Assembly (NCBI GenBank): GCA_965263455.1
Contig: CBDHHN010000002.1
Coordinates: 434,001-498,000, forward strand
DNA: 64,000 bases
Source: CADEDH01 sp965263455
GTDB lineage: Bacteria > Actinomycetota > Acidimicrobiia > Acidimicrobiales > SZUA-35
Direction: 5' to 3'
Both the position numbers and the translations under genes were made by a program. The notes beneath the pieces are model-generated. The model made no database searches, had not been told where the DNA came from, and saw only the letters and a program-made list of their open reading frames with translations. Below, one piece after another: positions 8,144 through 15,290 of the stretch (within the stretch, counting starts at the first letter, position 1; every line of letters starts with the position of its first letter).

Positions 8144-9139
8144 ATGAGCGATCCGACCGCCCGGGCGCTGACGCTGCTGTCGCTGCTCCAGACCCACCGG
8201 CACTGGTCGGGCTCCGAGCTGGCGCAGCGGCTCGGAGTCAGCGCCCGGACGGTTCGGCGCGACATCGACCGGCTCCGGGAACTGGGCTATCCGGTCGAGG
8301 CCGTGCCCGGGGTCGACGGTGGCTACCAACTGGCCGCCGGTGCCCACCTCCCACCACTCGTGGTCGACGACGACGAGGCGGTCGCCCTCGCCATCGGGCT
8401 GCGGGCGGCCGCCGGGGCCTCGATCGAGGGCATCGAGGAAACGACCATCCGGGTCCTGGCCAAGCTGGAGCAGATCCTGCCCGATCACGTCCGGCGACGG
8501 ATCGGTGCCCTCAACGCCAACGTCGAATCGCTGCGGTGGACGCCGAGGACCGTCGTGCCCCCGGCCAGCCTGGGCCTCCTGGCCCAGGCGTGCCGAGATC
8601 GTGAGGAGGTGCGATTCGACTACACCCGGCGCGACGGCGAGTCCTCGGCCCGCCTGGTGCAACCACTCCAGCTCGTGTCGGTGGGTTCCCGTTGGTACCT
8701 CGTGGCCTGGGACGTGCGCCGCGCCGACTGGCGGACCTTCCGGATCGACCGGATGGTCGAGCCCACGCTGGGCGGCGTCCGGTTCGAGCCCAGGGAACTG
8801 CCCGGTGGTTCGGCGGCCGAGTTCGTGGCGGCCGGCCTCGAACAGGCCCACGCCACCCACGAGGCCACCATCGACCTCTCCGGCCCCGAGGACGGCCTGG
8901 CCGCCATGCGCCACTGGTACGGGGCCGAGGTGACCGGGTCCGGGGCCGGCCATCGACGGTTGTGGCTCCGGTCGGACTCGATCGAGTGGCTGGCCGCGAT
9001 GGTGGCCATCTTCGCCACCCGGTTCGACGTCACCATCGTCGACGCCCCGGCCGCCGCCATCGCCATGCTCGACCGCGGGTCCGGCCGCCTGGGCGCCGCC
9101 GTCCGACGGGCCGCCCGATCGCCCGGCGATCCGCCGTGA
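8144..9139 (+). CDS. WYL-domain transcriptional regulator
   Basis: A 331-residue regulator. The N-terminal winged HTH (HTH_11, about residues 1-60) contains the recognition segment VSARTVRRDIDRLRELGYPV. The WYL domain (about 145-210) shows EVRFDYTRRDGE and GSRWYLVAWDVRRADWRTFR, and a C-terminal WCX extension completes the protein. WYL proteins sense ligands, sometimes nucleic acids, and regulate neighbouring genes. Its position 2 nt after the exporter permease suggests that it controls the exporter. The start is the first ATG after the permease stop. Confidence 0.9.
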   Translation: MSDPTARALTLLSLLQTHRHWSGSELAQRLGVSARTVRRDIDRLRELGYPVEAVPGVDGGYQLAAGAHLPPLVVDDDEAVALAIGLRAAAGASIEGIEETTIRVLAKLEQILPDHVRRRIGALNANVESLRWTPRTVVPPASLGLLAQACRDREEVRFDYTRRDGESSARLVQPLQLVSVGSRWYLVAWDVRRADWRTFRIDRMVEPTLGGVRFEPRELPGGSAAEFVAAGLEQAHATHEATIDLSGPEDGLAAMRHWYGAEVTGSGAGHRRLWLRSDSIEWLAAMVAIFATRFDVTIVDAPAAAIAMLDRGSGRLGAAVRRAARSPGDPP

Positions 9140-9160
9140 GAGGGCCAAGGACGCCCCCGA

Positions 9161-9182
9161 GAGCCTCGCGGGAACGAGGCTC
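9161..9182. terminator. Bidirectional hairpin between convergent genes
   Basis: GAGCCTCG, a six-base CGGGAA loop, CGAGGCTC: a perfect 8-bp stem between the plus-strand WYL gene and the minus-strand GNAT gene. It probably terminates transcription from one or both sides. Confidence 0.6.
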
Positions 9183-9235
9183 ATGCCTGTGTGAGGTCAT
9201 CGCAGCCGGCGAGCCAGTGGCAACGCCTGGCCCGG

Positions 9236-9832
9236 TCAGCCGTAGGCGTACGTCGTGTACATGTCCTTCTCGCGGTCGTAGTCGAAGCGCCGGGTGAGAC
9301 CCAGCGATTCGATGGTCGAGATCTGGTGCTCGAGGTGCTGGTTCGTAACGATCACCGGGCGCCGGAGCGACCAGTCGTCCCGCAGCCAGCCGAGGACGGC
9401 GTCGAGCAGCACCCGCTCGAACCCCTCACCCCAGGTCGAGACGCGCACCCAGAAGGCCACGGCGGCATCGATCGACGAGAGGTCCGTCCCATCGTGGGAG
9501 GTCACCTCGGCCGACGCGTACATCCGGTCGTCGTTGGGGAACAGGTACACACAGCCGAGGACCTGCGTCTCGTCGGCGTCCATGACGGTGTAGGTGTAGC
9601 GGGTCCCGGCGCGGTGCTCGCCGTCCATCTTCTCCAGATCGACCAGGTTGTCCTCCACCGAGAAGTCCTCGGGCGGGTACGGCGGCTCCTGTTCCCAGTG
9701 GTAGAGGAACTCCCGGCTGGACATCACCGCCTCGTGGTCGAGCACGACGTCGGACGGGAGCAGGGGGCGGAGGATGAAACCGTCCCCCGAGTAACCATCC
9801 GCTGGTTCGATCCCCTGCCCTCGAAAGCTCAT
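9236..9832 (-). CDS. GNAT-family N-acetyltransferase (distant)
   Basis: A 198-residue protein with the GNAT layout: GFILRPLLPSDVVLDHEAVM at the N-terminus, a central strand QVLGCVYLFPNDD, and a C-terminal strand-helix VIVTNQHLEHQISTIESLGL followed by FDYDREKDMY. The acetyl-CoA pyrophosphate loop (Q/RxxGxG/A) is poorly conserved (VSTWGEGFE), so activity is uncertain. The start ATG (MSFRGQG) is chosen because the longer upstream frame is non-homologous in character. The substrate is unknown. Confidence 0.65.
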   Translation of the reverse strand: MSFRGQGIEPADGYSGDGFILRPLLPSDVVLDHEAVMSSREFLYHWEQEPPYPPEDFSVEDNLVDLEKMDGEHRAGTRYTYTVMDADETQVLGCVYLFPNDDRMYASAEVTSHDGTDLSSIDAAVAFWVRVSTWGEGFERVLLDAVLGWLRDDWSLRRPVIVTNQHLEHQISTIESLGLTRRFDYDREKDMYTTYAYG

Positions 9833-9980
9833 GGCGCGATCATCGCGCGACGCCGAGCGGTCTCGGGGGTGAATTGTCCCGGACCGCGAGCGGAAGCCTT
9901 CTTGAACTCCGTCGTGCGCCACTGGGCAGGGCCGGATGGATCCGTCACCATCGGCCGGAGCGGGCCTTGGAGGTCAGATC

Positions 9981-11603
9981 ATGTCGGATGGACTGGTGAG
10001 CGCCGATCGGGATCGGCGCTGGTTCCTGCAGTCGGGGGGCGCCGTCATCGCGGCCGGGGCGCTGGGGTCGGCACCCCAGGTCTCGACCTCCGGTGCCCGA
10101 TACCCGAAGGAGCTGGGCGACCCCTTCACCCTCGGCGTGGCCTCCGGTGATCCCGGTCCGAGATCGGTGGTGCTGTGGACCCGGCTCGCCCCCGACCCCC
10201 TCAACGGCGGCGGCATGCCCCGGAAACCGGTACGGGTCCGGTGGACGATCGCCGACGACGACCGGCTGCGTCACGTCGTGCGCACCGGCGTGGTCTGGGC
10301 CCGACCGGGCGCAGCCCACACGATCCACGTCGACGTGCATGGCCTGCGGCCGGACCGCTGGTATCACTACGCCTTCGAGGTCGACGGGTACCGGAGCCCC
10401 ATCGGGCGGACCCGGACCCTTCCGGCGTTCCGGGCCGCGGTGAGCCGGCTCGATTTCGCCTTCGTGTCGTGCCAGGAGTACCAGTTCGGCTGGTACAGCG
10501 CGCTGCGGCGTCTGTCGGAGGAGCAGGTCGACTTCGTCGTCCACCTCGGTGACTACCTCTATGAGACGGGGAACATCAACCCCCTGCTGAGCCCGGTCCG
10601 CCAGCACGAGGACGTCGAGGTCGTCACCCTGGACGAGTATCGGCACCGCTACGCCGTCTACAAGTTGGACCCGGACCTGCAGGCGGCCCACCAATCGTTC
10701 CCCTTCATCCACACCTGGGACGACCACGAGGTCGACAACGACTGGGCCGGAACGACCCCGTCCGATCCCGACCTGCAGACGACGGAACAGTTCCTCGACC
10801 GGCGGGCCGTGGCGGCCAAGGCCTTCTACGAGCATCTCCCGCTGAGCCGCCGGTCCCGACCCCGCAACGGGTCGCCTCGCCTCCACCGCGTCGTCCGCAT
10901 CGGCGACCTGGCCACCATCCACCTCCTCGACACCCGCCAGTTCCGCTCCGACCAGCCATGCGGGACCGCCCCTCGGGCCAATCCTCCCGTCCTCGACGAC
11001 TGCGAGGCCCGCTTCGACCCCGAATTGACCATGCTCGGTGACCGGCAGGAGCGGTGGCTGGTCCGGGGCCTTCGCCGGTCCGAGGCCCAGTGGAACGTCA
11101 TCGCCTCGAGCTGCTGGTTCTCGCCCTTCACCTACACCGGCCCCGAGGGCCAGCCTCAGCTCAACACCGACCAGTGGGACGGCTACCCGGTCGCCCGTCA
11201 GCGCATCGTCGAGGCGTTGGCCGATGGGCACGGCCCGTCCAACCCGGTGGTGATCAGCGGTGACTGGCATGTGAACGCCGTCTCCGACGTCAAACTCGAC
11301 TGGAACGACCCGGCGTCGCCGACGGTGGCGGCGGAGTTCAGTGGTACGTCGATCAGCAGCGTCGGCCCCTGGGCCCCGATCATGGCCGCCAATCTGGCGG
11401 CCAACCCTCATGTCCAGTACGTCGACGGCGACGACCTCCGCAACCGCCGCGACGTCCACGGCTACGTCCGATGCTCCCTCACCCCGGACCAGTGGACGAC
11501 CGACTTCCGGGTTCTCACCACGGTCAAGACGCCCGACCAACCGGTCACCACCGCCGCCACGTTCGTGGTAGAGAACGGCCGGCCCGGCGCCCAACCGGCC
11601 TGA
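9981..11603 (+). CDS. phoD: PhoD-type alkaline phosphatase/phosphodiesterase, Tat-exported
   Basis: A 540-residue secreted metallophosphoesterase that hydrolyses phosphate mono- and diesters. A twin-arginine signal (DRRWFLQSGGAVIAAGALGS) lies at about residues 9-31. PhoD_N (GDPFTLGVASGDPGPRSVVLWTRLAP) is followed by the PhoD core with the metal-binding motifs VSCQEY, VHLGDYLYETG, HTWDDHEVDNDW and VISGDWHVNA. The start is supported by GGAGG ten bases upstream. PhoD enzymes usually bind Fe3+ and Ca2+ and serve phosphate scavenging. No PHO box was recognised upstream, and it appears monocistronic. Confidence 0.93.
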   Translation: MSDGLVSADRDRRWFLQSGGAVIAAGALGSAPQVSTSGARYPKELGDPFTLGVASGDPGPRSVVLWTRLAPDPLNGGGMPRKPVRVRWTIADDDRLRHVVRTGVVWARPGAAHTIHVDVHGLRPDRWYHYAFEVDGYRSPIGRTRTLPAFRAAVSRLDFAFVSCQEYQFGWYSALRRLSEEQVDFVVHLGDYLYETGNINPLLSPVRQHEDVEVVTLDEYRHRYAVYKLDPDLQAAHQSFPFIHTWDDHEVDNDWAGTTPSDPDLQTTEQFLDRRAVAAKAFYEHLPLSRRSRPRNGSPRLHRVVRIGDLATIHLLDTRQFRSDQPCGTAPRANPPVLDDCEARFDPELTMLGDRQERWLVRGLRRSEAQWNVIASSCWFSPFTYTGPEGQPQLNTDQWDGYPVARQRIVEALADGHGPSNPVVISGDWHVNAVSDVKLDWNDPASPTVAAEFSGTSISSVGPWAPIMAANLAANPHVQYVDGDDLRNRRDVHGYVRCSLTPDQWTTDFRVLTTVKTPDQPVTTAATFVVENGRPGAQPA

Positions 11604-11731
11604 CCGACCCTCGTGGTCGGCTTCCGGCCGAACGTCGACGACGCCCGCCCTGACCGGCTCGTGACCGGGACATCGCCGCGGCCGAGCCAAAACCGAATGC
11701 TGGCGTGCGACGGAGAGGCGAGACTGTGCCC

Positions 11732-12256
11732 ATGGCAGAGCGACTCGACCTGCAGGGCGCCAAGGTCCGCTTGCGGACGACCGTCGAAGACGATCGGGCC
11801 GAACTCGTGGCCATCCGGTCCACTCCCGATGTCCGGCGCCGCTGGCCGGGCGACGACCTCGACGCCGAGTTCGACGAGGACCTGGCCGACGACGACTCGC
11901 ACCAGCTGACCATCGAGGCCATCGAGAGCGGGCGGACGCTGGGCCTGATCCAGTTCACCGAGGAGGTCGATCCCGACTACCGGCACGCCTCGCTCGACAT
12001 CTATCTCGACCCCAAGGTCCACGGCCGAGGCTATGCCTCCGACGCCATCCGAACCCTCGTCGCCCACCTACTGGGCGAGCGGGGCCATCATCGACTCACC
12101 ATCGACCCGGCGGCCGACAACGAGCCGGCCATCCGCTGCTACGCCGCCGTCGGCTTCCGACCCGTCGGCGTGATGCGGGCCTACGAGCGCCAGCCGGACG
12201 GCTCGTGGGCCGACGGGCTGCTCATGGACCTCATCGCCGCCGACAGGCCGGGCTGA
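11732..12256 (+). CDS. GNAT-family N-acetyltransferase, aminoglycoside 6'-type
   Basis: A 174-residue acetyltransferase. It has the N-terminal KVRLRTTVEDDRAELVAIRS, the central SLDIYLDPKVHGRGYASDAI with the acetyl-CoA loop (HGRGYA, standing for Q/RxxGxG/A), and the C-terminal RLTIDPAADNEPAIRCYAAVGF. This combination is shared by AAC(6')-like and RimJ/RimL-like enzymes, so the acceptor could be an amine drug, a metabolite or a protein N-terminus. An in-frame GTG two codons upstream is an alternative start. It sits alone between phoD and a convergent gene. Resistance should not be inferred from sequence alone. Confidence 0.83.
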   Translation: MAERLDLQGAKVRLRTTVEDDRAELVAIRSTPDVRRRWPGDDLDAEFDEDLADDDSHQLTIEAIESGRTLGLIQFTEEVDPDYRHASLDIYLDPKVHGRGYASDAIRTLVAHLLGERGHHRLTIDPAADNEPAIRCYAAVGFRPVGVMRAYERQPDGSWADGLLMDLIAADRPG

Positions 12257-12261
12257 GGCGG

Positions 12262-12741
12262 TCAGAAGACGGAGTTGGCGTTGCGGGACCGGCCCCCGGC
12301 CAGCAGGGCGAACAGCCGCATCGACAGACTGAGGGGTTGGATTGCGTCCCAGTGCTCCACCAGTTGCCCGTCGACCACCCGCCAGGTGTCGATGATGTTC
12401 AGGCCCTGGCCGTCATCGCCCCGGTGCTTGGCCCGCAGGGTGGCGTGGGAGTGGAAGGTCACGTACTCCCCGTCCACGTGGACGCGCTTGACGTCGTAGC
12501 CGTACTCGGGATAGCGCCGGGTCAACGACTCCAGGTAGTCGGCGATGCCCTCGATGCCGTCCGGGATCCCTCGGCTGTGCTGCACGTAGGAGCTGGAGCC
12601 GTACCGGGCCCGAAGGGCCTCGTAGTCGTGGGTGTTCATGGCCAGCTGGATGAAGTCGGCCACAGCCTCGACGTTGCGCCGTTCGGCGTCCGACCACTGG
12701 TCCTGGGGGGTGAACTCGACGCTTCGGGTCGTGGTGGTCAT
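12262..12741 (-). CDS. SnoaL-like / NTF2-fold ester cyclase family protein
   Basis: A 159-residue NTF2-like protein. The sequence NVEAVADFIQLAMNTHDYEALRARYG, the central YPEYGYDVKRVHVDGEYVTF and the terminal DTWRVVDGQLVEHWDAIQPL match SnoaL-like (predicted ester cyclase) proteins. Such proteins may be enzymes or ligand binders. It is divergent from a TetR gene, with a palindromic operator at its own promoter, so it is the likely regulatory target of that TetR. The substrate is unknown. Confidence 0.85.
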   Translation of the reverse strand: MTTTTRSVEFTPQDQWSDAERRNVEAVADFIQLAMNTHDYEALRARYGSSSYVQHSRGIPDGIEGIADYLESLTRRYPEYGYDVKRVHVDGEYVTFHSHATLRAKHRGDDGQGLNIIDTWRVVDGQLVEHWDAIQPLSLSMRLFALLAGGRSRNANSVF

Positions 12742-12757
12742 CGGAATCTCCCTTGTT

Positions 12758-12775
12758 TAGGTTACACAACCTAAT
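12758..12775. promoter_or_regulatory. Palindromic operator in the SnoaL/TetR divergent promoter
   Basis: TTAGGTT-ACAC-AACCTAA is a perfect 7+7 inverted repeat. A further ACCTAA half-site follows at 12788-12793, with a TTAG upstream of it that could form a second, imperfect site. It lies 17 nt from the SnoaL start and about 60 nt from the TetR start. This is the expected size and place for TetR-family binding and autoregulation. Confidence 0.75.
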
Positions 12776-12834
12776 TTAGGAGACGCGACCTAATCTGTCA
12801 ACGGTGGCGGTGAGGGACGCGGTAGTCTTCGGTC

Positions 12835-13506
12835 GTGGCTCGCCGTTCGAAGACCGCCGATCAGATCGTGGAGGCAGCCCGCCTCGGGTTCAACGAGAAG
12901 GGATATGCCACGACGACGCTGGCCGAGATCGCCGCTGCCGTCGACATCTCCCAGGGCAACCTGACCTACCACTTCCCCACCAAGCGCCACCTGGTCACGC
13001 GGATCCAGGAGCTGGTGGCCGAGGAGATCGCCGAACGGCGCGCCACCCGTCGCCCGGGAACGGTCGAGGACGACTACGTCAGCCACCTCAGCTTCGTGAT
13101 GCGGCTCACCGCCACCTACCGGTTCCTGCTGCGCGACGACGCCCAGATCGAGCCCGGCCCCGATCACCGGTCACCCCATCAGGTCCTGGTCGACGACTTC
13201 GCCGCCATCCGCCGCCTGGTCGATCGGGTTGAGGGCGACGGCCTCTTCCGCCGCGACCTGGACGTCGACGTCGAGATCCTGGCCCGCTCGCTGTGGATCC
13301 TCAGCCGGTACTGGATGGAGCACCTGAGCGAGATGGAACTCCGGCGCGAGATCACCTGGGAGGACCAGCACCGGGGCATCGTCCACCACTTCGCCGTGCT
13401 GTTGCCGAATCTCACGGCCGAGGGGAGACGACGGTTCTCGATCGCCCTCGACCGCCTGACGTCGACCGGGGCCGAGACCGACCTCGCCCCGGTGTCCGCC
13501 GACTGA
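12835..13506 (+). CDS. TetR/AcrR-family transcriptional regulator
   Basis: A 223-residue repressor. Its N-terminal HTH (ADQIVEAARLGFNEKGYATT, then LAEIAAAVDISQGNLTYHFP, about residues 7-46) is canonical TetR. The all-helical C-terminal ligand and dimer domain resembles the YcdC-like subgroup. It starts at GTG; a TAGTCT -10 hexamer at 12823-12828 lies 6 nt before it, so the transcript is probably leaderless. The operator TTAGGTT-N4-AACCTAA in the divergent promoter suggests control of itself and of the SnoaL gene. The inducer is unknown. Confidence 0.9.
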   Translation: MARRSKTADQIVEAARLGFNEKGYATTTLAEIAAAVDISQGNLTYHFPTKRHLVTRIQELVAEEIAERRATRRPGTVEDDYVSHLSFVMRLTATYRFLLRDDAQIEPGPDHRSPHQVLVDDFAAIRRLVDRVEGDGLFRRDLDVDVEILARSLWILSRYWMEHLSEMELRREITWEDQHRGIVHHFAVLLPNLTAEGRRRFSIALDRLTSTGAETDLAPVSAD

Positions 13507-13953
13507 TCAGCTCCCGGCGACCCAGCGGCTGATGCCGCCGATCCCGTACTGCTTCATCACCATGGCCCGGGTGGGGGTGACGGCCAGGAACCCGGTCTCG
13601 GGCGAGTTGTCGGGACCACCGGGCGAAAAGGCGCTCAGGTCGTAGTCGAACACCCCGTCCCACAGCCGACGCTTGGTCTCGACGTCGGTGAACAACTCGG
13701 CCGTGCCCCACACCTCCACACCGTCGCCCACCTCGGTCACCTGCCAATGCAGGGCAACCCGGGGGTTGTGGGCGATGTTGCGGGCCTTGACCGAAGCGTT
13801 GCCGACCATGATCCACATCGTGTCGCCCTCCCAGCACGGGTGGACGGGCACGACGTCGGGCTCGAGGTCGGCCCCGACGGAGGCCAGATGGGCCCAGGGG
13901 CTGAGCCCGGAGGCCGCCTCGATCACGTCCTGCAGGGTCACGTCACCGCTCAT
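13507..13953 (-). CDS. Pyridoxamine 5'-phosphate oxidase-family (split-barrel flavin) protein
   Basis: A 148-residue split beta-barrel protein. It has WAHLASVGADLEPDVVPVHP, WIMVGNASVKARNIAHNPRV (the flavin phosphate-binding region of PPOX proteins) and the terminal TPTRAMVMKQYGIGGISRW. Such proteins bind FMN or F420; in actinobacteria many are F420-dependent. It is convergent with tetR: its stop abuts the TetR stop with no spacer. No specific reaction can be assigned. Confidence 0.82.
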   Translation of the reverse strand: MSGDVTLQDVIEAASGLSPWAHLASVGADLEPDVVPVHPCWEGDTMWIMVGNASVKARNIAHNPRVALHWQVTEVGDGVEVWGTAELFTDVETKRRLWDGVFDYDLSAFSPGGPDNSPETGFLAVTPTRAMVMKQYGIGGISRWVAGS

Positions 13954-13992
13954 GTCGCCAACGCTAGTCCCGGACGGCCGGCGAAGGGACCG

Positions 13993-14796
13993 TCAATCCC
14001 CGGCGCCCAGGGCGGCGTGCTGGCGGCCCATCCAGCCCAGCAGAACGGCCAGGGCCCGAGGGTCGTGACGGAGCTGGTGCCCGCCGCCACGGATGAAGCG
14101 GAGATCGGCCGCACCATGGGCGTCGGCCAGGAGGCGGGCGTCGAAGTGGGGGACGAGTTCGTCCTCCGATCCGTGGAGCACGAGCAACGGTCGTGGCGGC
14201 AGCTGCTCGACGGCGGCAACGGCCCGGATGGCCCGCAACTCCGCCTTCCAGTCCTCGGCATCGGCCGGGAACTCGGCGTCGGTGATGGCCCCCACCCGCT
14301 TGGCGTGGGCCAGCAACCGGGTGGGATTGGCCGCCCAGTCGTCGAAGTCGGCGGGCGAACCGGCGACGGCCACCCCCGCCACCCGCGGCTCGTCGGCGGC
14401 GGCCACGATGCTGACCGCCCCGCCGGTGCCGAACCCGCACAGCCACACCTGGTCCGCCCCATGCTCGTCGACCAGGTAGGCCACGGCGGCCGAGACGTCG
14501 GACACCCATCCCCCGAGGGAGAACTCGCCGCCCGACCCCCCACAGCCCCGGAGCCGGACCGACAACGCCGTCCACCCCATGAGCTCCGCCGCCCGATCGG
14601 CCAACTCGGGCAGGTCCCCGCCGATGCGATCGGCCCATACGTCACCGGACGGGAACCCGTGGCTGAACACCACGGCTACGCCCTCGACCACATGGCCATC
14701 GGTATCGGGGAGGGCCAGGTGGGCCTCCAACTCGATACCGCCCGACGACGGGATCCTGACTTCGCTGGTGGCGACGGACGAGGTGGGCGCCGTCAC
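13993..14796 (-). CDS. Alpha/beta hydrolase-fold protein with altered nucleophile elbow
   Basis: A 267-residue alpha/beta hydrolase-fold protein. The oxyanion-side motif VVFSHGFPSGD (about residues 41-51), the RLRGCGGSGGEFS loop, the acid region LVLHGSEDELVPHFDARLL and the terminal GGGHQLRHDP (His) are all present. At the nucleophile elbow, however, the sequence is CGFGTGG, with Gly where the usual G-x-S-x-G has Ser (codon GGC). It may be a non-catalytic member, or use another residue. It overlaps the stop of the upstream 67-residue gene by 4 nt (GTGA), so the pair is an operon. Confidence 0.82.
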   Translation of the reverse strand: MTAPTSSVATSEVRIPSSGGIELEAHLALPDTDGHVVEGVAVVFSHGFPSGDVWADRIGGDLPELADRAAELMGWTALSVRLRGCGGSGGEFSLGGWVSDVSAAVAYLVDEHGADQVWLCGFGTGGAVSIVAAADEPRVAGVAVAGSPADFDDWAANPTRLLAHAKRVGAITDAEFPADAEDWKAELRAIRAVAAVEQLPPRPLLVLHGSEDELVPHFDARLLADAHGAADLRFIRGGGHQLRHDPRALAVLLGWMGRQHAALGAGD

Positions 14797-14996
14797 CCCT
14801 GGGCGGCCTGGCGGTACGGCCGGTACCCCCGGTTGCGGGCCTCGGCCAGGGTGTCGGGAGCGAAGCAGAGGTAGGTCTCGGCCTCCATCAGCTCCTCGAT
14901 GATGTGCTCATCGGTCATGGCGTCGACGTCGTAGACGATCTGGGTCCGCTTGTCGCCGACCCATCGAAAGTGGGCGAACTTCCCTGGGCGTTCCAT
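14793..14996 (-). CDS. Conserved-looking small hypothetical protein
   Basis: A 67-residue soluble protein starting MERPGKFAHFRWVGDKRTQI, with an acidic centre (DEHIIEELMEAETYLCFAPD) and a basic tail (ARNRGYRPYRQ). No family is recognised. The ATG at 14996 is preferred because TACGAT lies 8 nt upstream, fitting a leaderless transcript; an ATG two codons earlier is the alternative. It is translationally coupled to the alpha/beta hydrolase. A stable hairpin lies immediately upstream. Confidence 0.7.
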   Translation of the reverse strand: MERPGKFAHFRWVGDKRTQIVYDVDAMTDEHIIEELMEAETYLCFAPDTLAEARNRGYRPYRQAAQG

Positions 14997-15024
14997 CGCC
15001 ATGGATCGTATCGCCCGAACAGCA

Positions 15025-15246
15025 GAAGGGGGAGAGACCGGAGCCTCTCCCCCTTCCCACACTTGCTGGATCCGATGCGAGACCGTCACGTCGGGGCGGG
15101 ACTCACCCCTGGCATCGCATCGGCGGTGGACCGGCGGAAGTACCAGCGGTCCAGCAGCCGTCTAGCGACCGGCCACCTCCAAGGTCCCTTGCGTTCTTCC
15201 GGTAATTTGGACCACCTCCTTCCTCTTGGTGCCGTCAGTGTGGCAC
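15025..15246 (-). ncRNA. Candidate structured RNA or leader ending in a terminator-like hairpin
   Basis: A 288-bp stretch without a convincing gene holds several stable inverted repeats. GAAGGGGGAGAG with its complement (15025-15036/15045-15056) is a 12-bp stem. CCGATGCGA/TCGCATCGG (15072-15080/15115-15123) is a 9-bp stem. TGGACCG/CGGTCCA (15127-15133/15147-15153) and GTGCC/GGCAC (15229-15233/15242-15246) are shorter. Read on the minus strand, the 12-bp stem comes last, as a terminator would. No known riboswitch or housekeeping RNA was recognised. Strand and limits are inferred. It could instead be the 5' leader of the 67-residue gene, or the terminator region of the sugar dehydrogenase gene. 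Confidence 0.4.
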
Positions 15247-15290
15247 AGATCGATGTTTCGGGGCGGTGAATTGGCGGTGCCGGACGGCGG

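Noticed and set aside
15212..15224. CCACCTCCTTCCT on the plus strand, resembling the 16S rRNA 3' end (anti-SD)
   Set aside because: No rRNA sequence lies upstream; on the opposite strand it is simply a strong SD-like run.
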